DNA of 64,000 nt, taken from positions 124,001 to 188,000 of the forward strand of contig NZ_HE578930.1 of NCBI RefSeq assembly GCF_000313565.1. Direction: 5' to 3'. Source of the stretch: Dielma fastidiosa (lineage in GTDB: Bacteria; Bacillota_I; Bacilli_A; Erysipelotrichales; Erysipelotrichaceae). The translations under genes were made by a program, and so were the position numbers. Under the pieces are notes generated by a model, which made no database searches, was not told the origin of the DNA, and saw nothing but the letters and a program-made list of their open reading frames with translations. Below, one piece after another: positions 8,319-17,207 of this stretch; the first letter of the stretch is position 1; every line of letters starts with the position of its first letter.

Positions 8319-8849
8319 TTATTCAAATTTAAGCTGACATTCAACACCTTCATAGGATACGCGTCCTTCATTTGCTTCAAAAACAATCTCTTTGACAAAG
8401 CTGAAACCCAATTTTGTCAAGACTTTCTCTGAGGCTTTGTTTGCCTTTCCATATCTTGCGACAATAACCTTTAGTTCAAGAGTATTTTTCGCAAAGTCAA
8501 GAATTGCCTTCATTGTTTCTGTGGCATATCCATAGCCCCAATATTGACGGTTAAAGTTATAACTGACCTCAAACAAATTATATTCCTCTTCATAATAAAT
8601 AAGTCCCGTGCCAATTAATTCACAGCTTTCCGCTAAAATCACGGCCCAGCGATACCAATAATTAGAGGGTAACTGATTTATTTCAAAAGGTATCCATTTT
8701 TTAGTTTTCTCAAGATCGTTATGACTGCACCAAAACATATATTTAGCGACCTTTGGATCACTCTTTCAGCCATTAAATACATTCTCAGTATCATCTTCAC
8801 AAAAAGGTCTCAACAAAAGTCTCTTTGTTCTCAGAATCGGTGTTTCCAT
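8319..8849 (-). pseudogene. GNAT N-acetyltransferase (RimJ/RimL type) broken by one in-frame TGA
   Basis: The full frame runs from ATG 8849 (METPILRTKRLLLRPF, preceded by GAGGTAACT) to the stop at 8319, but codon 28 (8768-8766) is TGA. The context reads VFNG-stop-KSDPKVAKYMFW; relatives commonly have Trp here (NGW.SDP), so a single TGG to TGA change explains it. The remaining 139 codons are intact, with the acetyl-CoA loop (QYWGYGYATETM) and the SEKVLTKLGF ending, so the lesion is recent or the base call is wrong. A protein from ATG 8738 would lack the first strands. Other genes here stop with TGA, so recoding to Trp is unlikely. Confidence 0.8.
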
Positions 8850-8869
8850 AGTTACCTCAATGTCGGTTT

Positions 8870-10189
8870 TTACCTTTTAAATTTAATCACTAACGCGCTC
8901 AGATCTTCAATTGCATCCTCGATATCAATGATCAGTTTATCGTCCATCTGCAAGCTCGCATGAATGGGTGTGATCAGTTCAGCGTGACTGCCCTGCGGCA
9001 GTAATTCCAGATGTCTGCTTGTCAGTTTCGTGCATAACGCATAAACGGCTTCATCAGTACATGTATAATAAATCTCACCACCGTCAATTGTTTCATGCTG
9101 CAGCTTGTAAGGCCGTGTTTTATAGATTGCTTCTCCGTGTATTTTAAGCCAAGCGCCTAATTCTTTTAAACGCTGTGCCTGCAGCGGACAGATGCTGCCG
9201 TCTTTTTTAGGCCCAATATTGATCAGCAGATTGCCGTTATAAGCAACAGTATCAATCAAGAGTTCAATCAGTTCTCTGGATGAAATTAATTCATCCTCGC
9301 CCTCAAGCTCATTGTAGCCAAAGGAATGCCCGATTCCGCGCGTCATTTCCCATTTTTCACTCAGTGAACGTTCCCCCATCTTATATTCCTTTGTCGTATA
9401 ATCGTGATAGCCCTCACCCCAGCGGTCATCAATGACACCCTCAGCGACCGTGTTATAGTAATGGGCCAGCAGTTCAGGAAGCCGCTGCATCCCGGCATAG
9501 GGCCATAGAATATCATTCCAGATCAGACTTGGTTTATATTCATCAATCAGTTCCTTTACCTGATTAAAGGCATAATCAGCATATTCCTGAGTATCATTAT
9601 CCGGATGATCAACCTGATACTGACTCATCATTGGCTGCTTCGAATACTGCCAGTCAATGATTCCTGAGTAATAGACACCTAAGCGTAAATCATTGGCTTT
9701 CAGTTCTTGATTTAATTCCTTAAGGATATCACGTTTAGGGCCTGTCTTCACTGAATTAAAATCCGTATACTGACTGTCCCACAAACAATAACCCTCATGA
9801 TGCTTCGTCGTCAGTACCACATAACCGGCACCTGCTTCTTTGAATAAATCAGCCCATGCCTTAGGATTGAAATGCTCACAGGTCAAGCCTTCTGTAAACT
9901 GGTTGTAATCAAAATCCTTGCCATAGGTCTTTACATGATGCTCATAAGTAGGGCCATAACCAATTCGCAATGAATTGAGATACCATTCCGCATAGGGATT
10001 ATAAGCATACCATCGCTCATCAAGCTCAACCTCACCCAACTGCTTGCCAAGCGGCGCGTAGGCTGGTACTGAATAGAGTCCAAAATGAATAAAAATGCCC
10101 AGCTTGCAGTCATTGTACCATTCAGGCACCTGATGACTCATCACCGATTCCTTTGTAGGCTTAAATTGTTCAGTCTGTAATACCGACAT
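8870..10189 (-). CDS. Alpha-L-fucosidase, GH29, intracellular
   Basis: A 439-residue glycoside hydrolase family 29 enzyme that releases L-fucose from glycan ends. Family signs are KLGIFIHFGLYSVPAYAP near residue 30, TTKHHEGYCLWDS near 127, the nucleophile Asp expected in SLIWNDILWPYAG, and LLINIGPKKDGSI near 320. There is no signal peptide, so the substrate must be imported. It overlaps the end of the M20 gene by 20 bp, which makes a two-gene operon. GGAGG lies 12 nt before the ATG, a rather long gap; an alternative start at Met17 (MSHQVPEW) has weaker support. Confidence 0.93.
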   Translation of the reverse strand: MSVLQTEQFKPTKESVMSHQVPEWYNDCKLGIFIHFGLYSVPAYAPLGKQLGEVELDERWYAYNPYAEWYLNSLRIGYGPTYEHHVKTYGKDFDYNQFTEGLTCEHFNPKAWADLFKEAGAGYVVLTTKHHEGYCLWDSQYTDFNSVKTGPKRDILKELNQELKANDLRLGVYYSGIIDWQYSKQPMMSQYQVDHPDNDTQEYADYAFNQVKELIDEYKPSLIWNDILWPYAGMQRLPELLAHYYNTVAEGVIDDRWGEGYHDYTTKEYKMGERSLSEKWEMTRGIGHSFGYNELEGEDELISSRELIELLIDTVAYNGNLLINIGPKKDGSICPLQAQRLKELGAWLKIHGEAIYKTRPYKLQHETIDGGEIYYTCTDEAVYALCTKLTSRHLELLPQGSHAELITPIHASLQMDDKLIIDIEDAIEDLSALVIKFKR

Positions 10190-11447
10190 ATTGTTTATAT
10201 TCCTCCATCGTCATTTCCGGTTTGAAATTCTTCTTAATGTTATCAACCAAAGACGGATCTTGAAGCAGATCAAGCACACTCATTGCCACAATCTTTGCCG
10301 GCTCAATGTAAACTTCCTGTTCGCTGATGACTTCTAAATCCTTACCATGCATCGTTCCCTTAAAGCCGGTGTAGCCGAACTGAATGGTTGGGATGAAGCA
10401 GCCAAGGTCACCGATATCACCCGCCGCGACACTCTTTTCATCAGTTAAAATCTGATCTTCGGTAGTGAATTCAAGCATATTTTTATAAATAATCATGCTT
10501 AAATCATGATTCTGATGGAATGGCAGATAGCCCGGCATATCATGTACTTCACATTCGCCATTTAAAGCCTGCGCGCAGTGTTTGGCGGTATGCGTCAGCT
10601 GATCGCTGATTGACTGCAGCTTCAAAGTATTGAAGGAGCGTACATATCCCTCATAAACAACATGTGATGGAATGGAGTTAACCGTATCCCCGCCCTTAGT
10701 AATCATGCCGTGAATACGGTTTTTGTCTTCATCCACAAAGGTTTCACGAAGCATGCCGACAGCACTTTGGAATAATGCGAAAGCATTTAACGCATTCACA
10801 CCTTGGTCCGGACAGACAGCGGCATGTGAAGCCTTGCCGATGAAATTATATTCCTTATACAGGAAGCCGGCCAATGTGGAATCAACAGAAAATTTATAAC
10901 CGCGATACTCGCCCATGCCATGCATATGAATACATAAATCAATATCATCAAAACAGCCGGCAAGCAGCATATTGGTCTTGCCTGATAAGGTTTTTATTTT
11001 ACCGGCTTTCTGCAGTTCTTTGCGGTAAGCCAAATCACAGAATTCTTCTGCCGGGGTAAAAAACAGCGTAATCGTACCGCCGTTCTTCACCGCATCCAGT
11101 TTCTTTAGAGCAGTAATCGCGCTCAGCATGATACCTACCTGTGTTGAATGACCGCAGCTGTGAGCCGCGTGATCAACAGGATCAGCACAGCGGTGTCCCT
11201 GAGTAGGAATTGCATCTAATTCACATATCAAACCGATATGCGGTTTGCCGGAACCAATAGTAATTTCAAACCCTGTCTCAAAATATTCTTTGCTGACGGT
11301 GAAGCCTTCTTTTTTCAAAAAGTCTTGAATCAACGCTTTAGTCTTATGCTCCTTAAAGCCTAATTCCGGTGTTTCAAACAATCTTTTGCTTAATTCAAGA
11401 ATTTCATTTGACTGACTGTCAATCAACTCGATACATTGTTTTTTCAT
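10170..11447 (-). CDS. M20-family metallo-amidohydrolase
   Basis: A 425-residue M20D-like peptidase/amidohydrolase (aminoacylase, carboxypeptidase or aminobenzoyl-glutamate hydrolase group). Visible metal-site segments are HAAHSCGHSTQVG near residue 99, FTPAEEF near 131, CIHMHGMGEY near 173, and TMHGKDLEV near 387. The second His of the common GHDxH motif is replaced (GHSTQ), as in some AbgB-like members. It is cytoplasmic and hydrolyses an amide bond in an N-acyl amino acid or similar compound. AAAGGAGC precedes the ATG. It is translationally joined to the fucosidase, which hints at a fucosylated amide or peptide substrate, but that is inference. Confidence 0.85.
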   Translation of the reverse strand: MKKQCIELIDSQSNEILELSKRLFETPELGFKEHKTKALIQDFLKKEGFTVSKEYFETGFEITIGSGKPHIGLICELDAIPTQGHRCADPVDHAAHSCGHSTQVGIMLSAITALKKLDAVKNGGTITLFFTPAEEFCDLAYRKELQKAGKIKTLSGKTNMLLAGCFDDIDLCIHMHGMGEYRGYKFSVDSTLAGFLYKEYNFIGKASHAAVCPDQGVNALNAFALFQSAVGMLRETFVDEDKNRIHGMITKGGDTVNSIPSHVVYEGYVRSFNTLKLQSISDQLTHTAKHCAQALNGECEVHDMPGYLPFHQNHDLSMIIYKNMLEFTTEDQILTDEKSVAAGDIGDLGCFIPTIQFGYTGFKGTMHGKDLEVISEQEVYIEPAKIVAMSVLDLLQDPSLVDNIKKNFKPEMTMEEYKQYVGITD

Positions 11448-11468
11448 AAAGCTCCTTTCAAAATAAGT

Positions 11469-11490
11469 AAACCCGGAATGATCCGGGTTT
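11469..11490 (-). terminator. Terminator of the nucleoside salvage operon
   Basis: AAACCCGGA-ATGA-TCCGGGTTT is a perfect 9-bp stem directly after the nucleoside hydrolase stop. The T-tract on the minus strand is interrupted (TTTACTTATTTT), so some readthrough into the M20-fucosidase genes is possible. Confidence 0.8.
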
Positions 11491-11492
11491 GT

Positions 11493-12425
11493 TTAATAAT
11501 TTTTATCTAAGTATTTAATATCTTCTAAAAAATACTCAATGAACTTATCCCGATCACCATGCATTAATACTAATGTATTGCATTTATCCGGATTGGTTTC
11601 CTGTTCATTTACAACACTCATGCCGCGTGTATAGCTGCCATGCGTCACGATATGTACAGGACACAGCTTCGCCTGAAACAGTTCTGGATGCAGCAGGTGC
11701 ATCACAGGTACTAAATCGAAAATCGGCGATGTTGTGTAATTCCTTTTGCGGCCCCATTCAGAGAAGAACTGAAGCAGGTCATGAACCAGATCACTGACAT
11801 AGCCCTGACCCTTTAAAGCATCGATCTCACTGTGCTTAATCGCTACCTCATTACAGATTTCAATAGCGCTCAGCACCAGCGGTACGCCAGCTTCAAATAC
11901 GATTTTAGCTGCATGCGGATCGGCATACAGATTAAATTCAGCTCGTTCAATAATATTCCCCGAATACAGGCTGCCACCCATAATCGTAATACATTCTATT
12001 TTTTCTTTCAGATGCGGATAAGTCTTAAGCAGCATCGCTACATTCGTCAGCGGTGCTAAAGCGATGATCGTAACCTGATCCTCACATTCCTCAAGACATT
12101 GGCGCATGAATTCAAGCGCGTGCTCCTGAATCGGCATAACCGTTGGCTCAGGCAGTACAGGACCGTCTAAACCGCTTTGACCATGAGCGCTTTGCGGCTC
12201 TGGCTTCAGCAGGATCGGCTCCTGATAACCCCTTGCCACTTTGCCGTCAATACCCAAATAAGTAAGTACGGAACATAGATTTTTAGTAACCTGATCCGTT
12301 AAGTTATTGCCGCATACCGTCGTATAACCGAGAATTTCAATTTCTTGCGGATGTGCGAGGCATGACAGAATAGCCATGATATCATCGTGTCCGGGATCAC
12401 AGTCAATAATTACTTTACGTGTCAT
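11493..12425 (-). CDS. Nucleoside hydrolase
   Basis: A 310-residue inosine/uridine-preferring nucleoside hydrolase. The N-terminal calcium-binding signature DCDPGHDDIMAIL is present, as are TNVAMLL and the EFNLYADPHAAKIVF segment. The family splits ribonucleosides into base and ribose in the cytoplasm. It follows the second nucleoside permease by 7 bp and is the last gene of the operon, giving an import-then-cleave logic. The ribosome site (TAGGTAA) is weak, so translation is probably coupled to the permease. Base preference cannot be told. Confidence 0.93.
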   Translation of the reverse strand: MTRKVIIDCDPGHDDIMAILSCLAHPQEIEILGYTTVCGNNLTDQVTKNLCSVLTYLGIDGKVARGYQEPILLKPEPQSAHGQSGLDGPVLPEPTVMPIQEHALEFMRQCLEECEDQVTIIALAPLTNVAMLLKTYPHLKEKIECITIMGGSLYSGNIIERAEFNLYADPHAAKIVFEAGVPLVLSAIEICNEVAIKHSEIDALKGQGYVSDLVHDLLQFFSEWGRKRNYTTSPIFDLVPVMHLLHPELFQAKLCPVHIVTHGSYTRGMSVVNEQETNPDKCNTLVLMHGDRDKFIEYFLEDIKYLDKNY

Positions 12426-12432
12426 GAATTAC

Positions 12433-13353
12433 CTACTTTTTAGCTTTCTGATATTCACGGACAGACAGCATAACCAGACCAATCAATACGCAGACATAAG
12501 GAATGATATTTACCAGCTCGGCTGGCAGATTTGTCAGAATCAGCTGGTTTACTACACCCTGAGCAATCGCGAAGACAATGGTTGTAAGCACAACAATCAG
12601 GAAGTTGCCTTGACCAACCGCCTCAGCAGCGATACCGATCCAGCCTCTGGATGCCGTCATGTTGCTTGAGAACATGGACAGATAACCCATTGACAGATAA
12701 GCACCAGCCATTGCCGCCAGAATACCTGAAAGGATAATCGCGATTAAACGCACTTTCTGAACCTTAACACCTACTGATTCAGCGGTATGCTCATCAAGGC
12801 CGCAGGCCTTCATACGCAGACCAAATGGTGTCTTATAAACAAGAATCCAAATCAAAATCGCAAGTGCGATGCAAACATAAGTTAAGAAATAATGTCCTGA
12901 TATAATCTCACCGAGAATCGGTATATCCTTAATCACTGGTATGTCAATCGTTGGCAGTACCTTTGAAGGCAATGCAGCCGTTGTGCCCTTGGAACCCGTC
13001 CATACTAACAGCAGCCATACGCTGAAGTCAGCCGCAAACAAGTTCAGGGCAATACCAATCATGATTGGATTCGCCTTCATCTTCATCGTAAAGAAGGCCA
13101 TTACCAAAGCCATGATAATACCGATACCAATAGCGCCTAATAAACCAAGCCATGCACTCGCTGTCATTGCACTGAAATACACGCCGAACAAGGCAGCCAT
13201 GATCATAATACCTTCAACCGCGATATTTGGAATACCGGAAATTGAAGCGACATAGGCACTCATTGATGCAAACATCAAAGGCACACCTACACGGATAACA
13301 ACGAAAATAAACGCTGGAGTAAAGAAGGTTGAAACAATATCAATATTATTCAT
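12433..13353 (-). CDS. ABC transporter permease, nucleoside (NupQ/BmpA-linked) type
   Basis: A 306-residue inner-membrane protein of the branched-chain/ribose permease superfamily with about eight to ten helices. It carries LMFASMSAYVASISGIPNIAVEGIM near the start and the ATP-binding-partner loop region around YKTPFGLRMKACGLDEHTAESVGV, usual for permeases that pair with BmpA-type lipoproteins. It overlaps the other permease gene by 8 bp and has AGGAGG before the ATG. With the ATPase and binding protein it should form a nucleoside importer. Confidence 0.92.
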   Translation of the reverse strand: MNNIDIVSTFFTPAFIFVVIRVGVPLMFASMSAYVASISGIPNIAVEGIMIMAALFGVYFSAMTASAWLGLLGAIGIGIIMALVMAFFTMKMKANPIMIGIALNLFAADFSVWLLLVWTGSKGTTAALPSKVLPTIDIPVIKDIPILGEIISGHYFLTYVCIALAILIWILVYKTPFGLRMKACGLDEHTAESVGVKVQKVRLIAIILSGILAAMAGAYLSMGYLSMFSSNMTASRGWIGIAAEAVGQGNFLIVVLTTIVFAIAQGVVNQLILTNLPAELVNIIPYVCVLIGLVMLSVREYQKAKK

Positions 13354-14461
13354 CTTTCATTTCCTCCTTTTCATTTTTAAGCAGCTGTTTTTCACGCCAC
13401 TTCTTCAGGAAGTACTGTGAAGAAATCAGCAGACATAGAATAACCTCAACAATGGATACCAGCTTAACGTCGATAACCGGACTTGAGTTAGCTAATAATT
13501 GCGCGCTGGCACGCAGATAACTGATACCAAAAGCCGCAATCAATACACCGATCGGATGGTTCTTTCCAAGCATTGCCATCAACGCACCGGTAAAGCCTAA
13601 GCCTGGCAATTGTGTCCAGCTGAAGCGTTTATAAGTACCCAATAATTCAATGGCTGAACCAGCACCGCCTAAGAAACCGGCAATCAGATGCACAGCCATG
13701 AATAACGCGAATGAACTCATTCCTGAATACTTCGCGAAACGATCATTTAAACCAGTCATACGAATCGTATAGCCTAGTTTTGTCTTAAATAACAGAATAT
13801 AAATTGCTGCCACAGCAATTAGCATTAAAATCAAACCGCTGTGCACCTGCGTTCCATCCATGATAATCGCTAATTTGGCAGAACTTGCAAATGGTGCTGA
13901 TGCATTGCCTGAAACACCTTCAACAGCCAGATAAGTTTTAATCAGATAGAAACCGATACCAAACAGAATACTGTTCATCATCAATGAAATAACCATTTCA
14001 TTCGCATTATATTTAGCTTTCAGATAACCTGGCAGCAAGGCAATAATCGCTCCCACGATACCAGAGGCAAGAATACAAATCCCTGAATCGATGAAACCAT
14101 TTCCTGTCAAAGGAATCGAACCAACCGCAAAATAGGTACATACAACACCGCAGATATAGAAGATACCTTCTGTACTCAGGTTAAACAAACCCGTTCTGAA
14201 ATACAGCAAGGTAGCCAAACCGGCAAACGTCAGCGGTACCATCTTAATCAATACATAACCGAAATAGAATTTACCCTGCAGCGGATAAGTAAGCAGCTGA
14301 ATAAAATCATCAACCGGTGTCTTTGATACAAAACACAAAACAATAAAAGTTACAAATAAAGCGATAACAATAGAAAGCAGCATACGGATAATTTCAAAAG
14401 GCAGATCATCCGTCCACTTAATTTTCTTTTTCGCTACACCATTCTTCAGTGGATTACTCAT
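13346..14461 (-). CDS. ABC transporter permease, nucleoside (NupP) type
   Basis: A 371-residue permease, the longer partner of the following gene and of the same superfamily. The coupling loop is in KTKLGYTIRMTGLNDRFAKYSGM, and LLYFRTGLFNLSTEGIFYICGV resembles the matching region of ribose and nucleoside permeases. I start it at ATG 14461 (MSNPLKNGV), preceded by AGGGGGG; this overlaps the ATPase gene by 8 bp. A GTG-started form with 15 more residues would lie wholly inside the ATPase gene and lacks a ribosome site. Confidence 0.92.
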   Translation of the reverse strand: MSNPLKNGVAKKKIKWTDDLPFEIIRMLLSIVIALFVTFIVLCFVSKTPVDDFIQLLTYPLQGKFYFGYVLIKMVPLTFAGLATLLYFRTGLFNLSTEGIFYICGVVCTYFAVGSIPLTGNGFIDSGICILASGIVGAIIALLPGYLKAKYNANEMVISLMMNSILFGIGFYLIKTYLAVEGVSGNASAPFASSAKLAIIMDGTQVHSGLILMLIAVAAIYILLFKTKLGYTIRMTGLNDRFAKYSGMSSFALFMAVHLIAGFLGGAGSAIELLGTYKRFSWTQLPGLGFTGALMAMLGKNHPIGVLIAAFGISYLRASAQLLANSSPVIDVKLVSIVEVILCLLISSQYFLKKWREKQLLKNEKEEMKDE

Positions 14462-16010
14462 ATACAGCCCCCCTGATCTCTTCTTCACTCTGGTGTTCAA
14501 CACCAAGCATATAAAGACCTAGCTGACTTTCCGTAATGCCTTTCAGACTATCAAAGTAAGCTACGATCTCACCTTCATACATGACCAGCAAGCGATCGCT
14601 CAGCGCCATAACTTCATTTAAGTCAGCACTGACTAAAAGCAACGCAGAACCATTGTTACGCATATCAATCAGCTGATGATGAATATAGTTGGCACTGCCG
14701 ATATCAATACCGCGTGTCGGCTGTTCAGCTACCATCAAATGCGGATTAGTATTCCACTCACGGGCTACTACAACTTTCTGAATATTACCACCGGATAATG
14801 AATCGATTTTATCATTCTCAGACTTCGTCTTAACGGAGAACTTCTCAATCAGGCGCTTAGCCTCATTATGGATATTCTTGGTTTTTAAAAAGACTTTACC
14901 ACTTAAATCACTACGTTCGTAATATGTAGAAATCATATTATCAGCAATACTAGCTTCAGCCGCGATACCATCACGCATACGATCCTCAGGAATATAAGAA
15001 AGACCGCTTTCACGTTTCTGATAAATACTCATGCCGCCGACATCAACACCATCAATCTTAATTACACCCTCCTGCTTATTGCGCAGACCGGTGATAATTT
15101 GAATCAATTCCTCTTGTCCATTACCCTGAACACCAGCAATACCGAGGATTTCTCCCTGCTTGATTGAGAAATTAATATCCTGCAGCTTCTTAACACCTTT
15201 TTCAGCATAATTCAGACCAGCAACATCAAGAATCACCTTAGCGTCCTCAACCGGCTTTTTAAACTCATCATATGAATTTTCAAGCTTTCTGCCGATAATC
15301 AGTTCTGTCAGCTGATCAATTGTAACATCCTTCGCGTCATGCGTTCCCTTAGTTTCACCGTTACGGATAACCGTAATACGGTCTGAAATCTGTTTAACTT
15401 CATTCAGCTTATGAGAAATAAAGACGATCGTATGACCTGTTTCTTTAAAATATTTCAGCTGTTCAAACAATGCCTCAGTCTCCTGCGGTGTTAATACAGC
15501 CGTCGGTTCATCAAGAATAATCAGCTCCGCATTGCGGTACAGCGTTTTCAAGATTTCAACCTTCTGTTTGGCACTAACCGTCAGCGAGCTGACCTTCTGT
15601 GTAACATCAACATCAAAATTATATTTCTTAGCCAGTTCCTGCGTCTGTGCAATTGCTGACTTCATGTCAATAAACACACCTTTTTTAGGTTCACTGCCCA
15701 ATACGATATTCTGCGCAACCGTGAAGGAAGGAATCAGCATAAAATGCTGATGAACCATACCGATACCATTCTTAATCGCTTCCATTGAATCGTTAAAATG
15801 CACTTCATTCCCTTTGTAGTAAATTTTACCGTTCGTCTGCTTTTCAATGGCAAATATAATCTTCATCAATGTTGATTTACCGGCGCCATTCTCACCAACA
15901 ATGGAATGAATTTCACCTTTTCTGAATTCAATATTGATATCCCTATTCGCAACAACACCATTCGAATAGATCTTCGTAATATTCTCTAATTTTAAGATTG
16001 TCTCATTCAT
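14454..16010 (-). CDS. ABC transporter ATP-binding protein, nucleoside type (double ATPase)
   Basis: A 518-residue protein with two fused ABC domains, as in NupO/RbsA-type importers. Domain 1 (about 5-240) has Walker A GENGAGKST and Walker B LIILDEPTAVL. Domain 2 (about 260-505) has a degenerate Walker A (GVQGNGQEE) and signature SLSGGNIQKVVVARE. This asymmetry is typical of the family. AGAAGGTGA precedes the ATG. It energises the two permeases downstream. A strong hairpin separates it from the binding-protein gene and may lower its expression relative to that gene. Confidence 0.94.
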   Translation of the reverse strand: MNETILKLENITKIYSNGVVANRDINIEFRKGEIHSIVGENGAGKSTLMKIIFAIEKQTNGKIYYKGNEVHFNDSMEAIKNGIGMVHQHFMLIPSFTVAQNIVLGSEPKKGVFIDMKSAIAQTQELAKKYNFDVDVTQKVSSLTVSAKQKVEILKTLYRNAELIILDEPTAVLTPQETEALFEQLKYFKETGHTIVFISHKLNEVKQISDRITVIRNGETKGTHDAKDVTIDQLTELIIGRKLENSYDEFKKPVEDAKVILDVAGLNYAEKGVKKLQDINFSIKQGEILGIAGVQGNGQEELIQIITGLRNKQEGVIKIDGVDVGGMSIYQKRESGLSYIPEDRMRDGIAAEASIADNMISTYYERSDLSGKVFLKTKNIHNEAKRLIEKFSVKTKSENDKIDSLSGGNIQKVVVAREWNTNPHLMVAEQPTRGIDIGSANYIHHQLIDMRNNGSALLLVSADLNEVMALSDRLLVMYEGEIVAYFDSLKGITESQLGLYMLGVEHQSEEEIRGAVYE

Positions 16011-16032
16011 CTGTTCACCTTCTTTTTATACA

Positions 16033-16066
16033 AAGAATGCTCTAACTTCATTATTAGAGCATTCTT
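16033..16066 (-). terminator. Intercistronic hairpin after the BMP lipoprotein gene
   Basis: AAGAATGCTCTAA (16033-16045) / TTAGAGCATTCTT (16054-16066) is a perfect 13-bp stem between the binding-protein gene and the ATPase gene. The following T-tract on the minus strand is short, so it is better read as a partial terminator or 3'-end stabiliser that lets the binding protein be made in excess. Confidence 0.7.
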
Positions 16067-16087
16067 GCATTCAGTTTGAATAATTAA

Positions 16088-17182
16088 TTATTTAGAAGTT
16101 AATTCAGCCCATGCAGCTTCATCAGCCTGACAGTCAACAACATCAACTTCGCCAGCTTTTAATTTGTCAGCAAATTCTTTGAATGTAGCCATTTCTTCAT
16201 CAGTCATATTCGCTTTGAAGAAATCATTCTCAGCAACACCAACACCATCTTCAGCATAACCTAATACTTCAAGTGTACCAAATGGAGCTGTACCGTCAAG
16301 GATTTGTCCTACTGCTCTAAGGATAGCTTGGTCACAGTTCTTCAGACCTGAAGTTAATACGTGGTCAGCAAGATCCGGCTGATTAGCTAATGTAACATGC
16401 TGGTCAGCATCAACACCGATTGCCCAGAAGTCAGCTTGTGCAGCAGCTTCGATCATACCATTACCAGCACCGCCGGCAGCATGGAAGATTACGTCTGCGC
16501 CTTGTGAATTCATATTTAATGCAATTTCTTTAGCCTTTGCAGTATCCTGGAAATCACCTACGAAACCGCTTAATACTTTAATATCTGGATTAACATCTCT
16601 GGCACCCTGATAGAAGCCGCCTAAGAATTGTTTGATACCGCCGATTTCCATACCGCCGACACAGCCTACAACACCGCTTTGTGATTTAACAGCAGCAACT
16701 ACGCCAGCCAGATAACCGATATCCTGTGAAGCATAAGCAACACCGTAAACGTTAGGCAGATTGTTTAATTCTGGATCAGAATAGTCAAAGTTGAAGAATT
16801 TGATGTCTGGGAATTGTTCCGCAACTTCTAGCATATATGATTCATACTGGAAGTTACCTGAAATGATAACATCATAGCCATCCTGTGCAGTCTGCAGATA
16901 AGCAGAAGCCCAACCAGCTTCATCAGTACCCATTTCTACCAGTTTTGTTTCAACCTTATCGCCGTATTGTTCCGCAACAAGTTTCAAACCATTATTCGTG
17001 ATGTCGAAATATGACTGGTCACCGATATAAGGCAATACTAATGCAACTTTCAGCTTTTCGTCACCAGATGGCGTATCACCGTTATCTTTTGGTGTGTCAA
17101 CTTCACCGCCATTACTTGATGAGCATGCTGCCAGGCCTAGCGTCATAACAGCAACTAAGCAATACTTCAAAAATTTTTTCAT
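16088..17182 (-). CDS. BMP-family nucleoside-binding lipoprotein
   Basis: A 364-residue substrate-binding lipoprotein. The signal peptide MKKFLKYCLVAVMTLGLAAC ends in the lipobox LAAC, so Cys20 would be lipidated and the protein anchored outside the membrane. The mature part begins with a Ser/Gly/Asp-rich linker, then a BmpA/Med/PnrA-like domain (KVALVLPYIGDQSYFD; FHAAGGAGNGMIEAA; AIGVDADQH). This family binds purine and pyrimidine nucleosides. TAGGAGG precedes the ATG. It is the first transporter gene after the ADP-ribosylglycohydrolase-like gene. Confidence 0.94.
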   Translation of the reverse strand: MKKFLKYCLVAVMTLGLAACSSSNGGEVDTPKDNGDTPSGDEKLKVALVLPYIGDQSYFDITNNGLKLVAEQYGDKVETKLVEMGTDEAGWASAYLQTAQDGYDVIISGNFQYESYMLEVAEQFPDIKFFNFDYSDPELNNLPNVYGVAYASQDIGYLAGVVAAVKSQSGVVGCVGGMEIGGIKQFLGGFYQGARDVNPDIKVLSGFVGDFQDTAKAKEIALNMNSQGADVIFHAAGGAGNGMIEAAAQADFWAIGVDADQHVTLANQPDLADHVLTSGLKNCDQAILRAVGQILDGTAPFGTLEVLGYAEDGVGVAENDFFKANMTDEEMATFKEFADKLKAGEVDVVDCQADEAAWAELTSK

Positions 17183-17207
17183 TCCTTTTGTCCTCCTAAA
17201 TGAAAAT

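Noticed and set aside
8766-8768. TGA in the GNAT gene read as Trp or selenocysteine
   Set aside because: Several genes in the window end in TGA and no recoding signal is visible, so a plain stop is more likely.
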